Positions 45,001 through 50,944 of a stretch of 54,843 bases of DNA are shown here, in pieces. The stretch lies in the NCBI GenBank assembly GCA_947630875.1, contig CANRJG010000009.1, forward strand, positions 1 to 54,843. The letters run 5' to 3'. The notes under the pieces were generated by a model. The model was not told the DNA's origin and ran no database searches. It saw only the letters and a list, made by a program, of their open reading frames with translations. How positions within the stretch are numbered: position 1 is the stretch's first letter; every line of letters starts with the position of its first letter. The position numbers and the translations under genes are program-made. Origin of the DNA: an uncultured Lachnospiraceae bacterium. Its GTDB lineage: Bacteria; Bacillota; Clostridia; Lachnospirales; Lachnospiraceae.

Positions 45001-47248
45001 GGATTACCTCATCGGCGAGGCCTTCCTGAAGCTGTCTTCGGATGAGCAGGCCAGGATAGTTTCCAAATATACCGCCGGCGTAAGTAACGGCGCGGGATTA
45101 ACCGCGGCGGAACTGGAGAACATGCACCTGGATTCAGTGGCGGATCTGGTAAATAACGGACTGGTACTTGGTGCTTACGGTTCCCAGTCTCTGTGGGTTA
45201 CCCGTTGGTTTGAACCCCACAGCAACAATTTGATTCTGGATGATACCGCGTTCCATTATCTGTGCTATGAGATGCTGGGATATGCAGGCTATGACAATGG
45301 TTATATCCAGTATGCGGGCAATGTATATAACAGCGATGTGGAGGCGCTGCAGCAGATTTCAAAGACCGCAGGAGATTCCTACCAGAGTTTTGAGGATTAC
45401 AAGATCGGTGAATATGAGAAACTGGCGGCGAAGAAAAATCAGGTGGCTTACATGAATCCGGACGAAGCAGTGAAAGCCTTCGAGGAGGCGCTGCGGCAGG
45501 ATGTGACGGATGAATCATCCAGAAGATCCACGAAGCATATCAAGGAAGCCAAGAAGTACTATTATCTGCTGCTGAAACACAACACCGACGACTTCCGCGG
45601 CGAGGTCTTCCAGGAAAATCAGCCGACGGAGGCCCGTATTACAACGGCGCAGCAGTTTGTGAATGCAGTTACGGAAAACAAATACGCGAAGCTGATCATT
45701 GAAGATAATCTGGACTTTTCGGAGATCACAGGAAACAGCGCGATTTGCGGCGTCACATTCTTAGGTTCCATCGAGGGCGGCAACCATACCATTTCCAACC
45801 TGAAGCTGCCTCTATTTAAGACTATGAACGGCTGCAGCATCAGCGATCTGGTGATCAAAGACAGCGCACTGAATACGAATTATGACAGGAGCGGTTTCCT
45901 GGCCAGAAGCATGGAAAACTGTACTGTCAGCAACGTGAAGCTGCAGTCTTCGGAAATTTATGCGAACAACCGAAGCAGAGTCGGCGGCATCACCGGCGAA
46001 ATGACCGGCGGCAGCATGGCGCAGGTACAGGTACATGATCTGCGGATTTACGATGCGAAGGAAACCGGCGCGGCGGCAGGCTATATCACCGGCGCAGCCA
46101 TCAGGAGCAGCAGCGCGTCGCAGATAACCATTACCGGAAACATGGAGACGGCGGGCGCTTTGATCGGACAGGCGACAGACAGTACAGTACAGCGCTCTTA
46201 CGCGGATGGCGTCTCCATTACGGCCAGAATCAATGTGGGCGGCCTTATCGGCGCCATGAGCGGCAGCCAGACGGAAGGAACCGGCAGCAGCGTGGAAGAA
46301 TGCTACAGCAGAAATGTAACCATCAGCGCAAGTACGAAGATTGGCGGTCTGGTGGGCTACATGGAAAAGAACAGCAGAATCGCCGACAGCAGCGCGGCCC
46401 ATGTAACGCTGGATGGCGCGGCGGATTCCGTCGGCGGACTGATTGGCGAGATGTACGATTCCACAGTGGAAAACTGCTATGCGGCGGATGCATCTTCTAT
46501 AGGCAGATCCTATATAGGCGGCTTCGCAGGCTATACCGTCAATCCGGTGATTCGCAACTGCTATATCCAGGGAAGCGCGGAATGCAGAAAATCCTATGTA
46601 GGCGGTTTTGTGGGTTCTGTCAGAAGCAACAACGGAGACGATCGAATCTGTCTGGAAAACAATCTGACGCTGGCTGTTGTGAAGGACAATGCGGCGAAAT
46701 TTGACTGCTATGCGACGATAGCGCTGATAACGTCCACCTACCACAACAATATAGAGATTACGGAATATCCCGGAAATGCATCCTCTGTCAGAGGCATTCC
46801 GACGAGCGCGGTACGAAGCGTATCCCTGGAGGAACTGAAGGCTGACAGCTTCTATACCACCCAGCTGAAGTGGCCGGCGGAGAAATGGAATTTCACCGCG
46901 GCGGTCCAGGGCGGTCTGCCTGTGCTGACGGGAAACGGAAACGCTCTTACGACAGCGGAAAATACGAATCGGCTGCAGATTCCGGCCCAAATCCGGATGA
47001 CGCCGGACCTGCGGATGGATGGTCCCATTCAGACGCCGGAGGCGACAGAAGCCATGCCACGGGAACCGGAGGCGGAAGCGTCTGTAACGGAAACGCCCCA
47101 GACAGAAGCGCCTGCAGCAGATGCATCTGCGGTGACGACGGAAACACCGGATCCTGCAGCGAAGGAAAACAGCGTTTCGGTTTCGGAGCCTTCTGCAGTG
47201 CCCGCAGGGGCAGATACAGCGGCGCCGGAAGAAAAAACAGCGGAGTAA
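30083..47248 (+). CDS. Giant multidomain surface M26 (ZmpB/IgA1-protease-type) metallopeptidase, 5,721 residues
   Basis: An uninterrupted 17.2-kb gene; the start ATG 30083 follows AAAAAGGAG at 7 bases. Domains: signal peptide 1-27; cohesin-like about 30-165; membrane helices 189-209 and 220-242 joined by a basic loop; dockerin-like Ca loops DVNKDGSVDYEDA (246) and DVNHDGRVNISDV (301). Then come about nine cycles of a super-repeat, marked by VLKxxP at residues 436, 827, 1215, 1594, 1973, 2394, 2791, 3215, 3659 and 3869. GLUG motifs follow at about 4120-4260. The M26 domain (about 4390-5165) has HEAAH (4890-4894) and Glu 4914, 20 residues on, as in ZmpB. More GLUG motifs occupy about 5223-5520, and an acidic P/A/E/T tail ends without LPxTG. 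The protein is probably held by the membrane hairpin, with the protease outside. The substrate is unknown. Confidence 0.9.
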   Translation: MKTVRKGCGVLIGIFVFLLLAVSPVLADAEITLDTNVQKAERGGEVVLSLRLGEEAKLYAYSARLSYDKNVFAPVDTDSFQLDDQWSDIVYNSANHKFGLINKAGESGTNVLQIKFRVKEDAPAGDAVIQVDQISAADTEGQTISISGDAVSVYIMENALDETNPGGDASKSEIENAVIEAKAGHGSRWLAVLFVVLILVAAATVVLVYRKVQDKTKRSIASAVCAIAVLVLLFGTVKVLTIQTPDVNKDGSVDYEDAREVMEYLLALEPEEAASADKTPENGNGQTPAAGSSANQHSGADVNHDGRVNISDVGNIVQDAGDQTQYTASLQEPVFEAAEGSALDLTNGVYYFTQGTKQMTLGFVMRIYPVTLAKSVIINGKAYPLESYALPGGDRYYTAQIPLPETIGETVSLHMTGLILDNGRQIAIDHTVQTAVLKQKPQLAGYRIYEEGNSYKLLLNIADPDQALRSGILRVTGEDNSQAAIDPSELKAGENIYTLQQLTPGMTYQIGVMVYYDLDQDARNQAHEGMDVLLSEQFTATVVEGTISGASAAVDSTQKKVTIRFESRISPAERSVRGIIVNGREYPVIREDGSNVWQAEIPYDENIHTVYTISGLVLDNSYQLNVDAVTLETFLPAPEAALAPAAFDEKQHCIDAAFTLSDPAGVVSAYYAVLSKNGKILETKSLQADAKSVRFDLDSRACAGDYRLELAADYDTVDGKSHTMETLDETALRVATEAAIRDAALSEAYPHKKAQITVTVDIASNTDAALSAITVNGTEYIPEKTAEGKYAFSYTAADRAGKEEIRLEALRYDTEICSTDTVLTAEVLKDKPAVKDLVFDDSKDEHILSFAVADADGALLSGSVLVSDAAGNICVEENFTPEEAPYSFPLQLKENGVYHIQVELTYDLDSNPKEPAHQTREVLAQKDVEVLVDYQFSFSDAKVDAIDYDNKTVTLSFRSSNATKYYGVAAVRAGGKDYPVTKEGERYVVKIALPARTRTTLTITEAILEDQTRFSVDPKETGFVVFKTLPKAELTTEAGTDEIRASYTVNDPDETLQDLKLVLKGADQTILAVKNARDLENGTAVFEGLQAGSYRIALTAAYDAADGRTHSDEVIVSEEVQIDYLAQITEAAADKPYVQKAESLLLTLHIYANTKEAPAALVINNRKYTPKPLENGDYQIAYTAGTTAGVEEIHITELQYGETTLAADASLQVEVLKSVPKVAEFTFDGSDEEPKAIIKIEDPDGAWQKGSLIVTGVDDFRNEIPLEKDTGTYALGIEKNGIYQVSVSLSYDLDQNPDNGENQKTETAYSKEVEVVSVYHFSFQNAALVSVDAQQLTATLRFESSNDSLYGVQALIVNGTACPVQREENLYTVQVPLGSRNRQELHITEAVLENQKHFPAEASFIVFRKAPEATLSLRTGSNRIDASFRINDPEQIAAQVQLQLCDISGRVLETRQVASEGAESFTVTSAGRYRVRLSASYDAADGLRHEQETLATQEAAFAISVSSLRAKADQVYAEKKENVALDFTLNDNTYETPESFVIDGTAYPAEALSGDDYRIYYPAGETAGSQNVTVTAVNYAAETVSASCDMQMEVLKDVPAVKDFVIDSSEGNRISFTLEDEDAAFLEGQILIDGPAQQSIPMQKDKAQQYTLDLSEEGIYTVRMEVRYDRDSDAADPANQEETVLFTTQIELRDHYNLTLKDAVITSVDVETRTVGIAFTAVCDSIYQLTHVVVNGQDIPVRLVDENRYQADIQLEKCERTTLAVTQAVLENRKMLEAGAQVIAFKNLPRVDMRVQNNGADITVDYQVSDEDQTISSAKLQLKDAQGTVLKELRVTQTQDSVQFTSLMQGSYEIIFVVSYDAADGLRHEGETLAAAKAEIAIAAGIINSRTEEKYVTRGSEIPVYYEVLSNSTQPLTAVTVNNESYAALLQNDGTYRVNVPAGNNAGPLSLQASALYFGSTAVNVTHTDEVYVLKDVPALEIVYDNSGDQPKLSVELNDPDQAVTSGEITLLDGVQTVRQQALSSGTNAIDLSKLQNNHLYNLTVSAKYDRDGDQDTATNSDVLVISKEIVIISDYHFSLQNLKLVSLDPEEKTATLSFESANISSVHTLTHVRINDQDYPVEKLQLLEENEFGYRYQYNVTVPYETEERTAFTLTEALLDNQKRFTDLTESVVIFKDTPVAEDAALTIDDTGHCSLSFQVKDPDQTLTKVSVLLTDWKGDTLEQKDCTVPADGNCQVAFRELAEHAGKYQVQILAEYDLADGAGLVQDALLGTAEAEIEIEIQRATADPTRAYVEKGSVAEIAYTVADNVRYQVKNAELTITTPDGQEETAVYDVEVLSETQETSEFKVKLTLPQTPGVEKVALSKINYMDPREQIDAVYSASVSNCITELEVLKDQPQITDYAMNLQGRMMRFAVVDPDTAMQSVKAEAVAKADSAAVSLPLTQENGVYTANLSQLNNSVYTLRISLAYDRDQDSENIMNQNTLTMEKEVDFSVYYGATLQSTALQRLNLQEQQAYIDFTAAVTENGAASDLSVESAWVNDTAYPASKNGEVYTIMVPYQPDTPQEIVIQAVSLANGETIACSDNNRVALYLTAPTVSDLTLTLAENRISASYTLTDEAGILQNLQAVLKNAAGEELGRILEVSAAEGKGTVSFTEVPVTKAGTYTVSLLGSYQRNDGVTHENEELKSANLTVATRTKLTLQATNRYVEKGAQVPVTVSVEDNTDRRLTAVEISGTEYEATAVAGAADSYVITLTAPQTAGPVSWQVTKTIYDGAVEVEPQTEALQLEVLKTAPAVSGYIMNPDSRVLSFTVTDPDETLLGGGIYLCGSDDSEKQLESIDQAQTYSISVDEELSDGVDYHVEIRLSYDLDQNKQAESENYQKDALIHSALLEFVSDQEINIEHIQVTAVDQVNKTVNITFQADGDNYHHITDVAIEDVEYQAAYDETTDTYTVEGIAYEGEDGTRQIFLFNRFVLETGMTVEVTDENCSFVIFRTVPVVENMQVAVDKGNADVSFTLKDEEKTASQVYVSLRREKFNSVYGNYDTEIMDREIVTEQNGSYHVVLQVTDLENSYDFFVDVAADYEVTDGETHIEETLSSQAAEVKITASILDDSITSPQNNLGGDEVGEIVKKKQKVRVAFEVADNTEYDISRMMINGQMYTAEKDRPTDRGNIYLVDMETSEEAGARSFHVSKMYYGATKDADVDYDTKKLTILKSVPTLTDYVDGGTEDHPFLSFTFSDPDGALLQETADFQILDANKQVKEHRQLTPGQSYRIDMDDYADGIYTVIVTASYNIYDDPSKAQMNQSLLKDSLLGRERRIQIIKGYHFKADIMPVEMAAAGMGYMFHVGILDIKDDLDVKGFKLLKLHQKEDGNYEVSETYTENGQLFLPYNNKDTGMTDYDGWIYDWQYEKGVTYVLFESFTLSDGTEIIQDFYSSYSVVNKTPEATGVKLQEDSINDTVTATAVITDTDQTINRLEFRLKAANGRLLGDEFMNRKEVQEVMTSQNGQFEMVFDKEMPLTSQYRLEVIAEYDMEGRGESFRKTTMGTASLNAKERVVIREHQISNSYPEKGEDLVLGYRMVHNLAAGIEIVGMVVNGEVLDISSTEGDWYRFRVTAPVSAGTCDYTASAIVLSNKEYALEKKEGEYNLQPTDTVDVLKDVPYVESYSMDTDYSNASADLTVTLADPDHALLEGNEGLAKVSGIQKDLHAGTTTVTFNGLTVDRALQMDIMGNYDRDSNPDNGANGYSKSLLVNETPLDFMLLSDYGLQIKDLEVTDSEGRASAYFEKGARMNLRFTASNKANEDLKSITVQGSSYDVTKEKDGSYTAQINGDTRAGKTTVAIDQVMLQSGQTLSGSDANDRADVEILKDAVSVEKFRHTSTEDTVTMDISLKDEDDSLIGDTAQVTVAEPANGKTVASSTITVGKENEISFTAGDSRKYDVSIVADYQRDADGTQTHQNEEIYHKTVSMDDRSIEMKEILNVSLFKIENGNRVPVETIDYDDFVAHQKDYVVKVDMTNLPSFYSTIEDYEKTENQLILKISYEGLVSYHGEIVDTEYLEIAYDSLGENLYAYEGSFEALMKAMQAEPDGNFVLDKDYDASTYQPDTNTYLGNVVFRGKLDGNGHTISNLNKALFYTMEDAEVKNLYLTDIVLTAASDVRGTLATSAKRSNVKNVHMDRVNLTAEQSVNPGYGAFGGLIGDVYDSTVIEECSATNVQVSNFWLSQIGGTLVRSLNNSTIRNCYTEGVASGGWWGNAGIAGSADQNARIENCIVNFSLTPSISETSNANIVGQSNNATLINNISIARKNSGHVRKVCGGALSGGSSNNYQLSDVAGTDVTFDSVQSITSADLSESFYKDRLHLDPAIWDMTNASATQIPTLRGNRQNAPYVPEYDRLNTASDYYADKEIAYSNLYKLTPFYDASYILADAAKIDSGDTLNTKMINGVIPYDTDGNILYVLDTQNYDRIAKIALVYSDLTMEEYSVSFDTYFGDIACYDIPDLGLKYTFNHYVINTASPLIDEMVSYLKNQGSYTRALDSLTTARDSNTYKNYYDEFMMSDESLRAFVIKVLANCDYAVTGNNATVNTAIREELLANNRLKELLYTYNYFMRWYNFNIGAFNIADMTMFKGDIFNARLNLNTMTASLLSNPASTMRTGATQEFYSAYIGGYTGIATLPEYLNYFIESTHLYTDVNDWFTENFSGYIREMKMDPIPGLEDIRYDELKYRAWEHLAVRSNLLLPLITAPKRSTYIISYPTTIAIGATRCYIKDPADEEQYAQFERSADGWAALMKQYYNMYLGILSGGGTDVVDLFNSKDDVVHDNTHVYESAEAEGRVWADVPRTTEPYHKWVAEPTGYYYYHPDNYAVANGWRISYAQGNYFGNMLLYSHEAAHNQDGAIFFKGKGRRKGANAESYTTSFFTQSFPDGSPQINGTYLMDENSSAANNLTPERINTTAKIDDFYEKMFDTSNYLDYLIGEAFLKLSSDEQARIVSKYTAGVSNGAGLTAAELENMHLDSVADLVNNGLVLGAYGSQSLWVTRWFEPHSNNLILDDTAFHYLCYEMLGYAGYDNGYIQYAGNVYNSDVEALQQISKTAGDSYQSFEDYKIGEYEKLAAKKNQVAYMNPDEAVKAFEEALRQDVTDESSRRSTKHIKEAKKYYYLLLKHNTDDFRGEVFQENQPTEARITTAQQFVNAVTENKYAKLIIEDNLDFSEITGNSAICGVTFLGSIEGGNHTISNLKLPLFKTMNGCSISDLVIKDSALNTNYDRSGFLARSMENCTVSNVKLQSSEIYANNRSRVGGITGEMTGGSMAQVQVHDLRIYDAKETGAAAGYITGAAIRSSSASQITITGNMETAGALIGQATDSTVQRSYADGVSITARINVGGLIGAMSGSQTEGTGSSVEECYSRNVTISASTKIGGLVGYMEKNSRIADSSAAHVTLDGAADSVGGLIGEMYDSTVENCYAADASSIGRSYIGGFAGYTVNPVIRNCYIQGSAECRKSYVGGFVGSVRSNNGDDRICLENNLTLAVVKDNAAKFDCYATIALITSTYHNNIEITEYPGNASSVRGIPTSAVRSVSLEELKADSFYTTQLKWPAEKWNFTAAVQGGLPVLTGNGNALTTAENTNRLQIPAQIRMTPDLRMDGPIQTPEATEAMPREPEAEASVTETPQTEAPAADASAVTTETPDPAAKENSVSVSEPSAVPAGADTAAPEEKTAE
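31388..41687 (+). repeat. Super-repeat array within the giant protein gene
   Basis: The same order of four beta-rich subdomains recurs about nine times. (a) VLKDxP...DPDxA...GxY...YDxDxD..NQ. (b) Y.F...VD...T..F.S...VNG..YPV...LDNQ..F. (c) a ...DxDQT...AG.Y...YDAADG..H..ETL unit. (d) Y.EKG...NT...ING..Y...PAG..AG. Cycle lengths are 391, 388, 379, 379, 421, 397, 424, 444 and a last shortened 210 residues. The copies are diverged in DNA, but a 24-base identity is kept at 34529-34552 and 35666-35689, exactly one cycle (1,137 bases) apart. Confidence 0.8.
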
Positions 47249-47262
47249 GGACAGAAAACGAC

Positions 47263-48747
47263 ATGAAATATATACTGGCAATCGATCAGGGAACTACCAG
47301 TACCCGGGCGGTATTGTTTGACAGGAGCGGTCGTGTGGCCGCTTCCGCCAGGGATAGTTTCAGGCAGATTTACGAAAATTCCGGCTGGGTGGAACATGAT
47401 GCGGCGGAAATCTGGGATACGGTGCTGCATACCGTGCAGAAGGCCACCGCGCAGATTCGGCCGGAAGAGATCGCGGCTGTGGGCATTACCAATCAGCGGG
47501 AAACCACGGTACTTTGGGATCGTATCACCGGAAAGCCGGTGTGCCGCGCCATCTGCTGGCAGTCCAGACAGAGTGACGGCATCTGCGAGACTTTGCGCAG
47601 GCAGGGCGTGGAAGCCATGATCCGGGAAAAGACCGGACTGCTGATCGATCCCTATTTCAGCGGCACAAAGCTGATGTGGATTTTTGAACAACATCCGGAT
47701 CTATATGAACGGGCAAAAAAGGGAGAACTTTGTTTCGGCACCATTGACAGCTGGCTGATCTGGAACATGACGGGCGGTGCCGTCCATGCCACGGATCATA
47801 CCAATGCCAGCCGGACCCTGCTTTATAACATTCACGATCTGTGCTGGGACCGGGAACTGCTGGAACTTTTTCAGATTCCGGCGTCCATTCTGCCCCGGGT
47901 ACAGTCCTCCTCCGGCATCTTCGGATGGACGGATCCGACGGCCTTTGCGGGTATCCGGACCCGGATCGGCGGAGCGGCGGGGGATCAGCAGGCGGCATTG
48001 TTCGGACAGGGCTGCCTGACGGCAGGCAGTGCGAAATGTACTTACGGTACCGGCGCGTTTTTGCTGATGCATACCGGAAATCAGTTTGTAAAGAGCAGCT
48101 GCGGGCTGTTGACTACGCTGGCCTGCAGTATCGGCGGACAGACCGGTTACGCCCTGGAAGGCTCCGTATTTATTGCCGGATCTTTGATGACCTGGCTGCA
48201 GGAGGAAATGCAGCTGATCGGCGACCCGTCGGAAAGCGAAGCGCTGGCGGCCTCCGTGCCGGACAGCGGCGGCGTATATATCGTTCCCGCCTTTACGGGA
48301 CTGGGGGCGCCTTACTGGGATATGAAGGCCAGGGGCGCGGTCTTTGGCCTGACCAGAGGCACTACAAAAGCGCATTTTGTCCGGGCGGCCCTGGAATCTC
48401 TGGGATATCAGAGCAGAGACATCTTTGCTGCGATGAAAGAAGACAGCGGCATCCGGCTGACAGCGGTGAAGGTAGACGGCGGCGCGGCAAAGAACGGGTT
48501 CCTGATGCAGTTTTTAAGCGATTTGCTGAGGACGCGGATTGTGCGGCCAAAAGATACGGAAAGTACGGTCCGGGGCGCGGCATATCTGGCGGGACTGGCA
48601 GCGGGCTTCTGGAAGGACGCTGCACAGCTGCCCTTTGAGACCGGAGAGCGGGCAGTTTTTTTGCCGGAAATGAAAGAGGAACAGGCAGACGCGCTGTACG
48701 AAGGCTGGAAAGCGGCTGCAGCCTCTGCCTGCACCTATCACAGATAG
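47263..48747 (+). CDS. glpK: Glycerol kinase
   Basis: A 494-residue FGGY-family kinase that phosphorylates glycerol to glycerol 3-phosphate. It shows AIDQGTTSTRAVLFD, WVEHDAAEIW, ITNQRETTVLWDR, ATDHTNASRT, GTGAFLLMHTG, PAFTGLGAPYWD and VDGGAAKNGFLMQF, in family order and at the usual length. ATG 47263 is 14 bases after the stop of the giant gene, behind TAAGGACAG. No glpF or glpD is nearby. With no promoter seen, it probably depends on transcription through the giant gene. Confidence 0.95.
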   Translation: MKYILAIDQGTTSTRAVLFDRSGRVAASARDSFRQIYENSGWVEHDAAEIWDTVLHTVQKATAQIRPEEIAAVGITNQRETTVLWDRITGKPVCRAICWQSRQSDGICETLRRQGVEAMIREKTGLLIDPYFSGTKLMWIFEQHPDLYERAKKGELCFGTIDSWLIWNMTGGAVHATDHTNASRTLLYNIHDLCWDRELLELFQIPASILPRVQSSSGIFGWTDPTAFAGIRTRIGGAAGDQQAALFGQGCLTAGSAKCTYGTGAFLLMHTGNQFVKSSCGLLTTLACSIGGQTGYALEGSVFIAGSLMTWLQEEMQLIGDPSESEALAASVPDSGGVYIVPAFTGLGAPYWDMKARGAVFGLTRGTTKAHFVRAALESLGYQSRDIFAAMKEDSGIRLTAVKVDGGAAKNGFLMQFLSDLLRTRIVRPKDTESTVRGAAYLAGLAAGFWKDAAQLPFETGERAVFLPEMKEEQADALYEGWKAAAASACTYHR

Positions 48748-48755
48748 AGGAAATT

Positions 48756-50495
48756 ATGGCATTTGACGGATTTGTAGTGGCGGCGTTGGCCGATGAACTG
48801 AATAAAACCCTGTGCGGCGGCCGGATTTATAAGATAACCCAGCCGGAAAAGGACGAGATCATACTGACCATCCGCAGGGACAGCGATGTGAAGTATCTGC
48901 TGATTTCCGCAAATCCTTCGCTTCCCATCGTGTATCTGACGGATGAAAAGAAACAGGGGCCTCCCACGGCGCCTAATTTCTGTATGCTCTTGCGCAAATA
49001 TATTCAAAATGCGCGCATCAGCGGCGTGACCCAGCCGGAAAATGAACGGATCCTGATGCTTTCCCTGTCCTACCGGGATGAACTGGGGGATTTAAAGGAC
49101 TGCAGTCTCATTGCCGAACTGATGGGGAAGCACAGCAATATTATTTTAACGGATGCGAAAGGGAACATTATTGACAGTATCAAACGGATCCCACTGCATG
49201 TTTCTTCGGTGCGGGAGGTGCTGCCCGGGAAACCCTATTTTATTCCGAAAACCGTGGAGAAGCAAAATCCCCTGACGGTTGCCCGGGAAGATTTTGACCG
49301 GATCCTTACCGCGAATCCCCGGGCGCTGGATCAGGCACTGTATCAGTCTTTTACGGGGGTCAGTCCGTTGGAAGCAGCGGTCTTTCTGGAAGGAACCGGC
49401 ATCGACGCAGATGTACCCTTTACGCAATTAAACGAGACCGAAAAAGCGCATTTGTATGCTTCCTTTACCCGTCTGATGCAGGCCGTCCGGCAGGGAGAAT
49501 TTCATCCCTGTATCGTTTATGAAAATGGGGTGCCGGATATTTTTTCCGCCTTTGATACGATTCGGAGAGGACGAAAGGCAAGCGAATGTTTTGACAGCAT
49601 TTCCGCTATGCTGATCCGTTATTACGGGGAAAAGGAAGCCGCCGGACGGATACGTCAGCGTTCCGCAGATTTGCGGCGGGTTGTGCAGACCCTGTATGAA
49701 CGGTCGCTGAAAAAATATGATCTGCAGCAGAAACAGATGCGTGACACCGCCAAAATGGAGCAGTACCGCATCTATGGCGAAATGATCAATACCTACGGCT
49801 ACGGCGTGACCCAGGGGGAAAAGTCCTTCGTCTGCACGAATTACTATGACGGCAAAGAAATCCGGGTGCCTTTGAATCCGGAAATTCCCGTGATGGAAAA
49901 TGCCAAAGTGTATTTTGCCAGATATGCGAAGCTCAAGCGGACAAAGGAAGCGCTGGATCAGCTGCTGAAGGAAACCTCGGATGCACTGCATTATCTGGAC
50001 AGCATCAGCAGCGCGCTGGATATCGCCGCCGATGAAGCCGATCTGCGGCAGATTCGGGAGGAACTGTATCTGAGCGGCTATCTCAGACAGCGGGGGCCGG
50101 CGAAAAAGCAGAAGATTCACAACCGGCCGATGCATTATGTATCTTCGGACGGCTATGATATTTACGTTGGAAAAAACAATATACAAAACGAGGAACTGAC
50201 GCATAAACTGGCCGACGGCGCAGACTGGTGGTTTCATGCGAAGGGCATCGCCGGTTCGCATGTGATTTTAAAAAGCGGAAAAGAAATGCCGCCGGACAAA
50301 AGCTTTGAAGAAGCGGCGGCGCTGGCGGCCCATTTTTCGAAAGCGGGAAAGGCCGGTCATGCGGAAGTGGATTATGTGCAGAAAAAACATCTGAAAAAAA
50401 CGCCGAAAGCACCCATCGGGTTTGTGATTTATCACACCAATTACTCGATGCTGGCTTCCACGGATATTTCCGGGATTCGGCGGCTGCAGGAGTAG
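48756..50495 (+). CDS. rqcH: RqcH / NFACT-family protein (FbpA)
   Basis: A 579-residue protein of the Rqc2/NEMF/FbpA family. It recruits alanyl-tRNA to stalled 50S subunits and adds alanine tails, and is also reported as a fibronectin-binding protein. NFACT-N occupies the first 200 residues (MAFDGFVVAALADEL, FCMLLRKYI, LIAELMGKHSNIILTD). A long coiled-coil middle follows (about 300-430, LYERSLKKYDLQQKQMRDT), then the NFACT-R domain with YDIYVGKNNIQNEEL, DWWFHAKGIAGSHVIL and HTNYSMLAS. It starts 8 bases after glpK. Confidence 0.9.
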   Translation: MAFDGFVVAALADELNKTLCGGRIYKITQPEKDEIILTIRRDSDVKYLLISANPSLPIVYLTDEKKQGPPTAPNFCMLLRKYIQNARISGVTQPENERILMLSLSYRDELGDLKDCSLIAELMGKHSNIILTDAKGNIIDSIKRIPLHVSSVREVLPGKPYFIPKTVEKQNPLTVAREDFDRILTANPRALDQALYQSFTGVSPLEAAVFLEGTGIDADVPFTQLNETEKAHLYASFTRLMQAVRQGEFHPCIVYENGVPDIFSAFDTIRRGRKASECFDSISAMLIRYYGEKEAAGRIRQRSADLRRVVQTLYERSLKKYDLQQKQMRDTAKMEQYRIYGEMINTYGYGVTQGEKSFVCTNYYDGKEIRVPLNPEIPVMENAKVYFARYAKLKRTKEALDQLLKETSDALHYLDSISSALDIAADEADLRQIREELYLSGYLRQRGPAKKQKIHNRPMHYVSSDGYDIYVGKNNIQNEELTHKLADGADWWFHAKGIAGSHVILKSGKEMPPDKSFEEAAALAAHFSKAGKAGHAEVDYVQKKHLKKTPKAPIGFVIYHTNYSMLASTDISGIRRLQE

Positions 50496-50510
50496 AACAC
50501 CGGACAGATT

Positions 50511-50882
50511 GTGGAAAACGTCGGAAATCTCTGTATTCTGGCGGAAGCGCGCATGTACCGGCGGATCCGGTATATTGCCGTCAATGTATATGCCGCGGTG
50601 ACGGTCGGAACAAAGAGGAAAGGAAAGTTAAATATATCAGGCATTGCCCACCAAAGTTTCCGAGAGGATACGCTGGTGATTTTAGATGCCGCTTTTGTGA
50701 TTCCGGATCTCTTTGTGACGAACGTGCTGCGGCACGGATACAAAGCGACGTGGATATTGATTTATACGAATGAAAATGAGATTCCGGCTTTTATGCCCCT
50801 CTGCCTGCATGCCGTTGTTTATCGCGGACGTCTGGAAGCGGAGCTGATAGAAATTCTGAAAAAGCATTTTTTAAGGGATTGA
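50511..50882 (+). CDS. Hypothetical protein (123 residues)
   Basis: An ORF that fills the gap between rqcH and yicC. The frame opens with GTG 50511, with AGGAG 20 bases upstream and no close ribosome binding site; the ATG at 50553 is another candidate. It has no membrane segment. The N-terminal part is basic (YRRIRYIAVNVYAAV). The C-terminal half (VILDAAFVIPDLFVTNVL, ATWILIYTNENEIPA, VVYRGRLEAELIEIL) has a spacing loosely like the later strands and helices of a receiver domain, but without the acidic pocket, so this is not a firm match. Its last bases overlap the yicC promoter. Confidence 0.5.
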   Translation: MENVGNLCILAEARMYRRIRYIAVNVYAAVTVGTKRKGKLNISGIAHQSFREDTLVILDAAFVIPDLFVTNVLRHGYKATWILIYTNENEIPAFMPLCLHAVVYRGRLEAELIEILKKHFLRD

Positions 50883-50907
50883 CGGAGGATTTGAGATTCG
50901 TTATAAT
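50879..50907 (+). promoter_or_regulatory. Promoter of the yicC-gmk-rpoZ-rimO-pgsA operon
   Basis: TTGACG (50879-50884), exactly 17 bases, TATAAT (50902-50907). A strong sigma-A match 38 bases before yicC. Confidence 0.85.
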
Positions 50908-50944
50908 TAAATTTACGCCAAAGATAAGAAACAGGAGACCTGAC

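Noticed and set aside
46870-47262. Upstream extension of the glpK frame inside the giant gene
   Set aside because: Glycerol kinase is complete from 47263 and the extension is low-complexity shadow of the giant protein tail.
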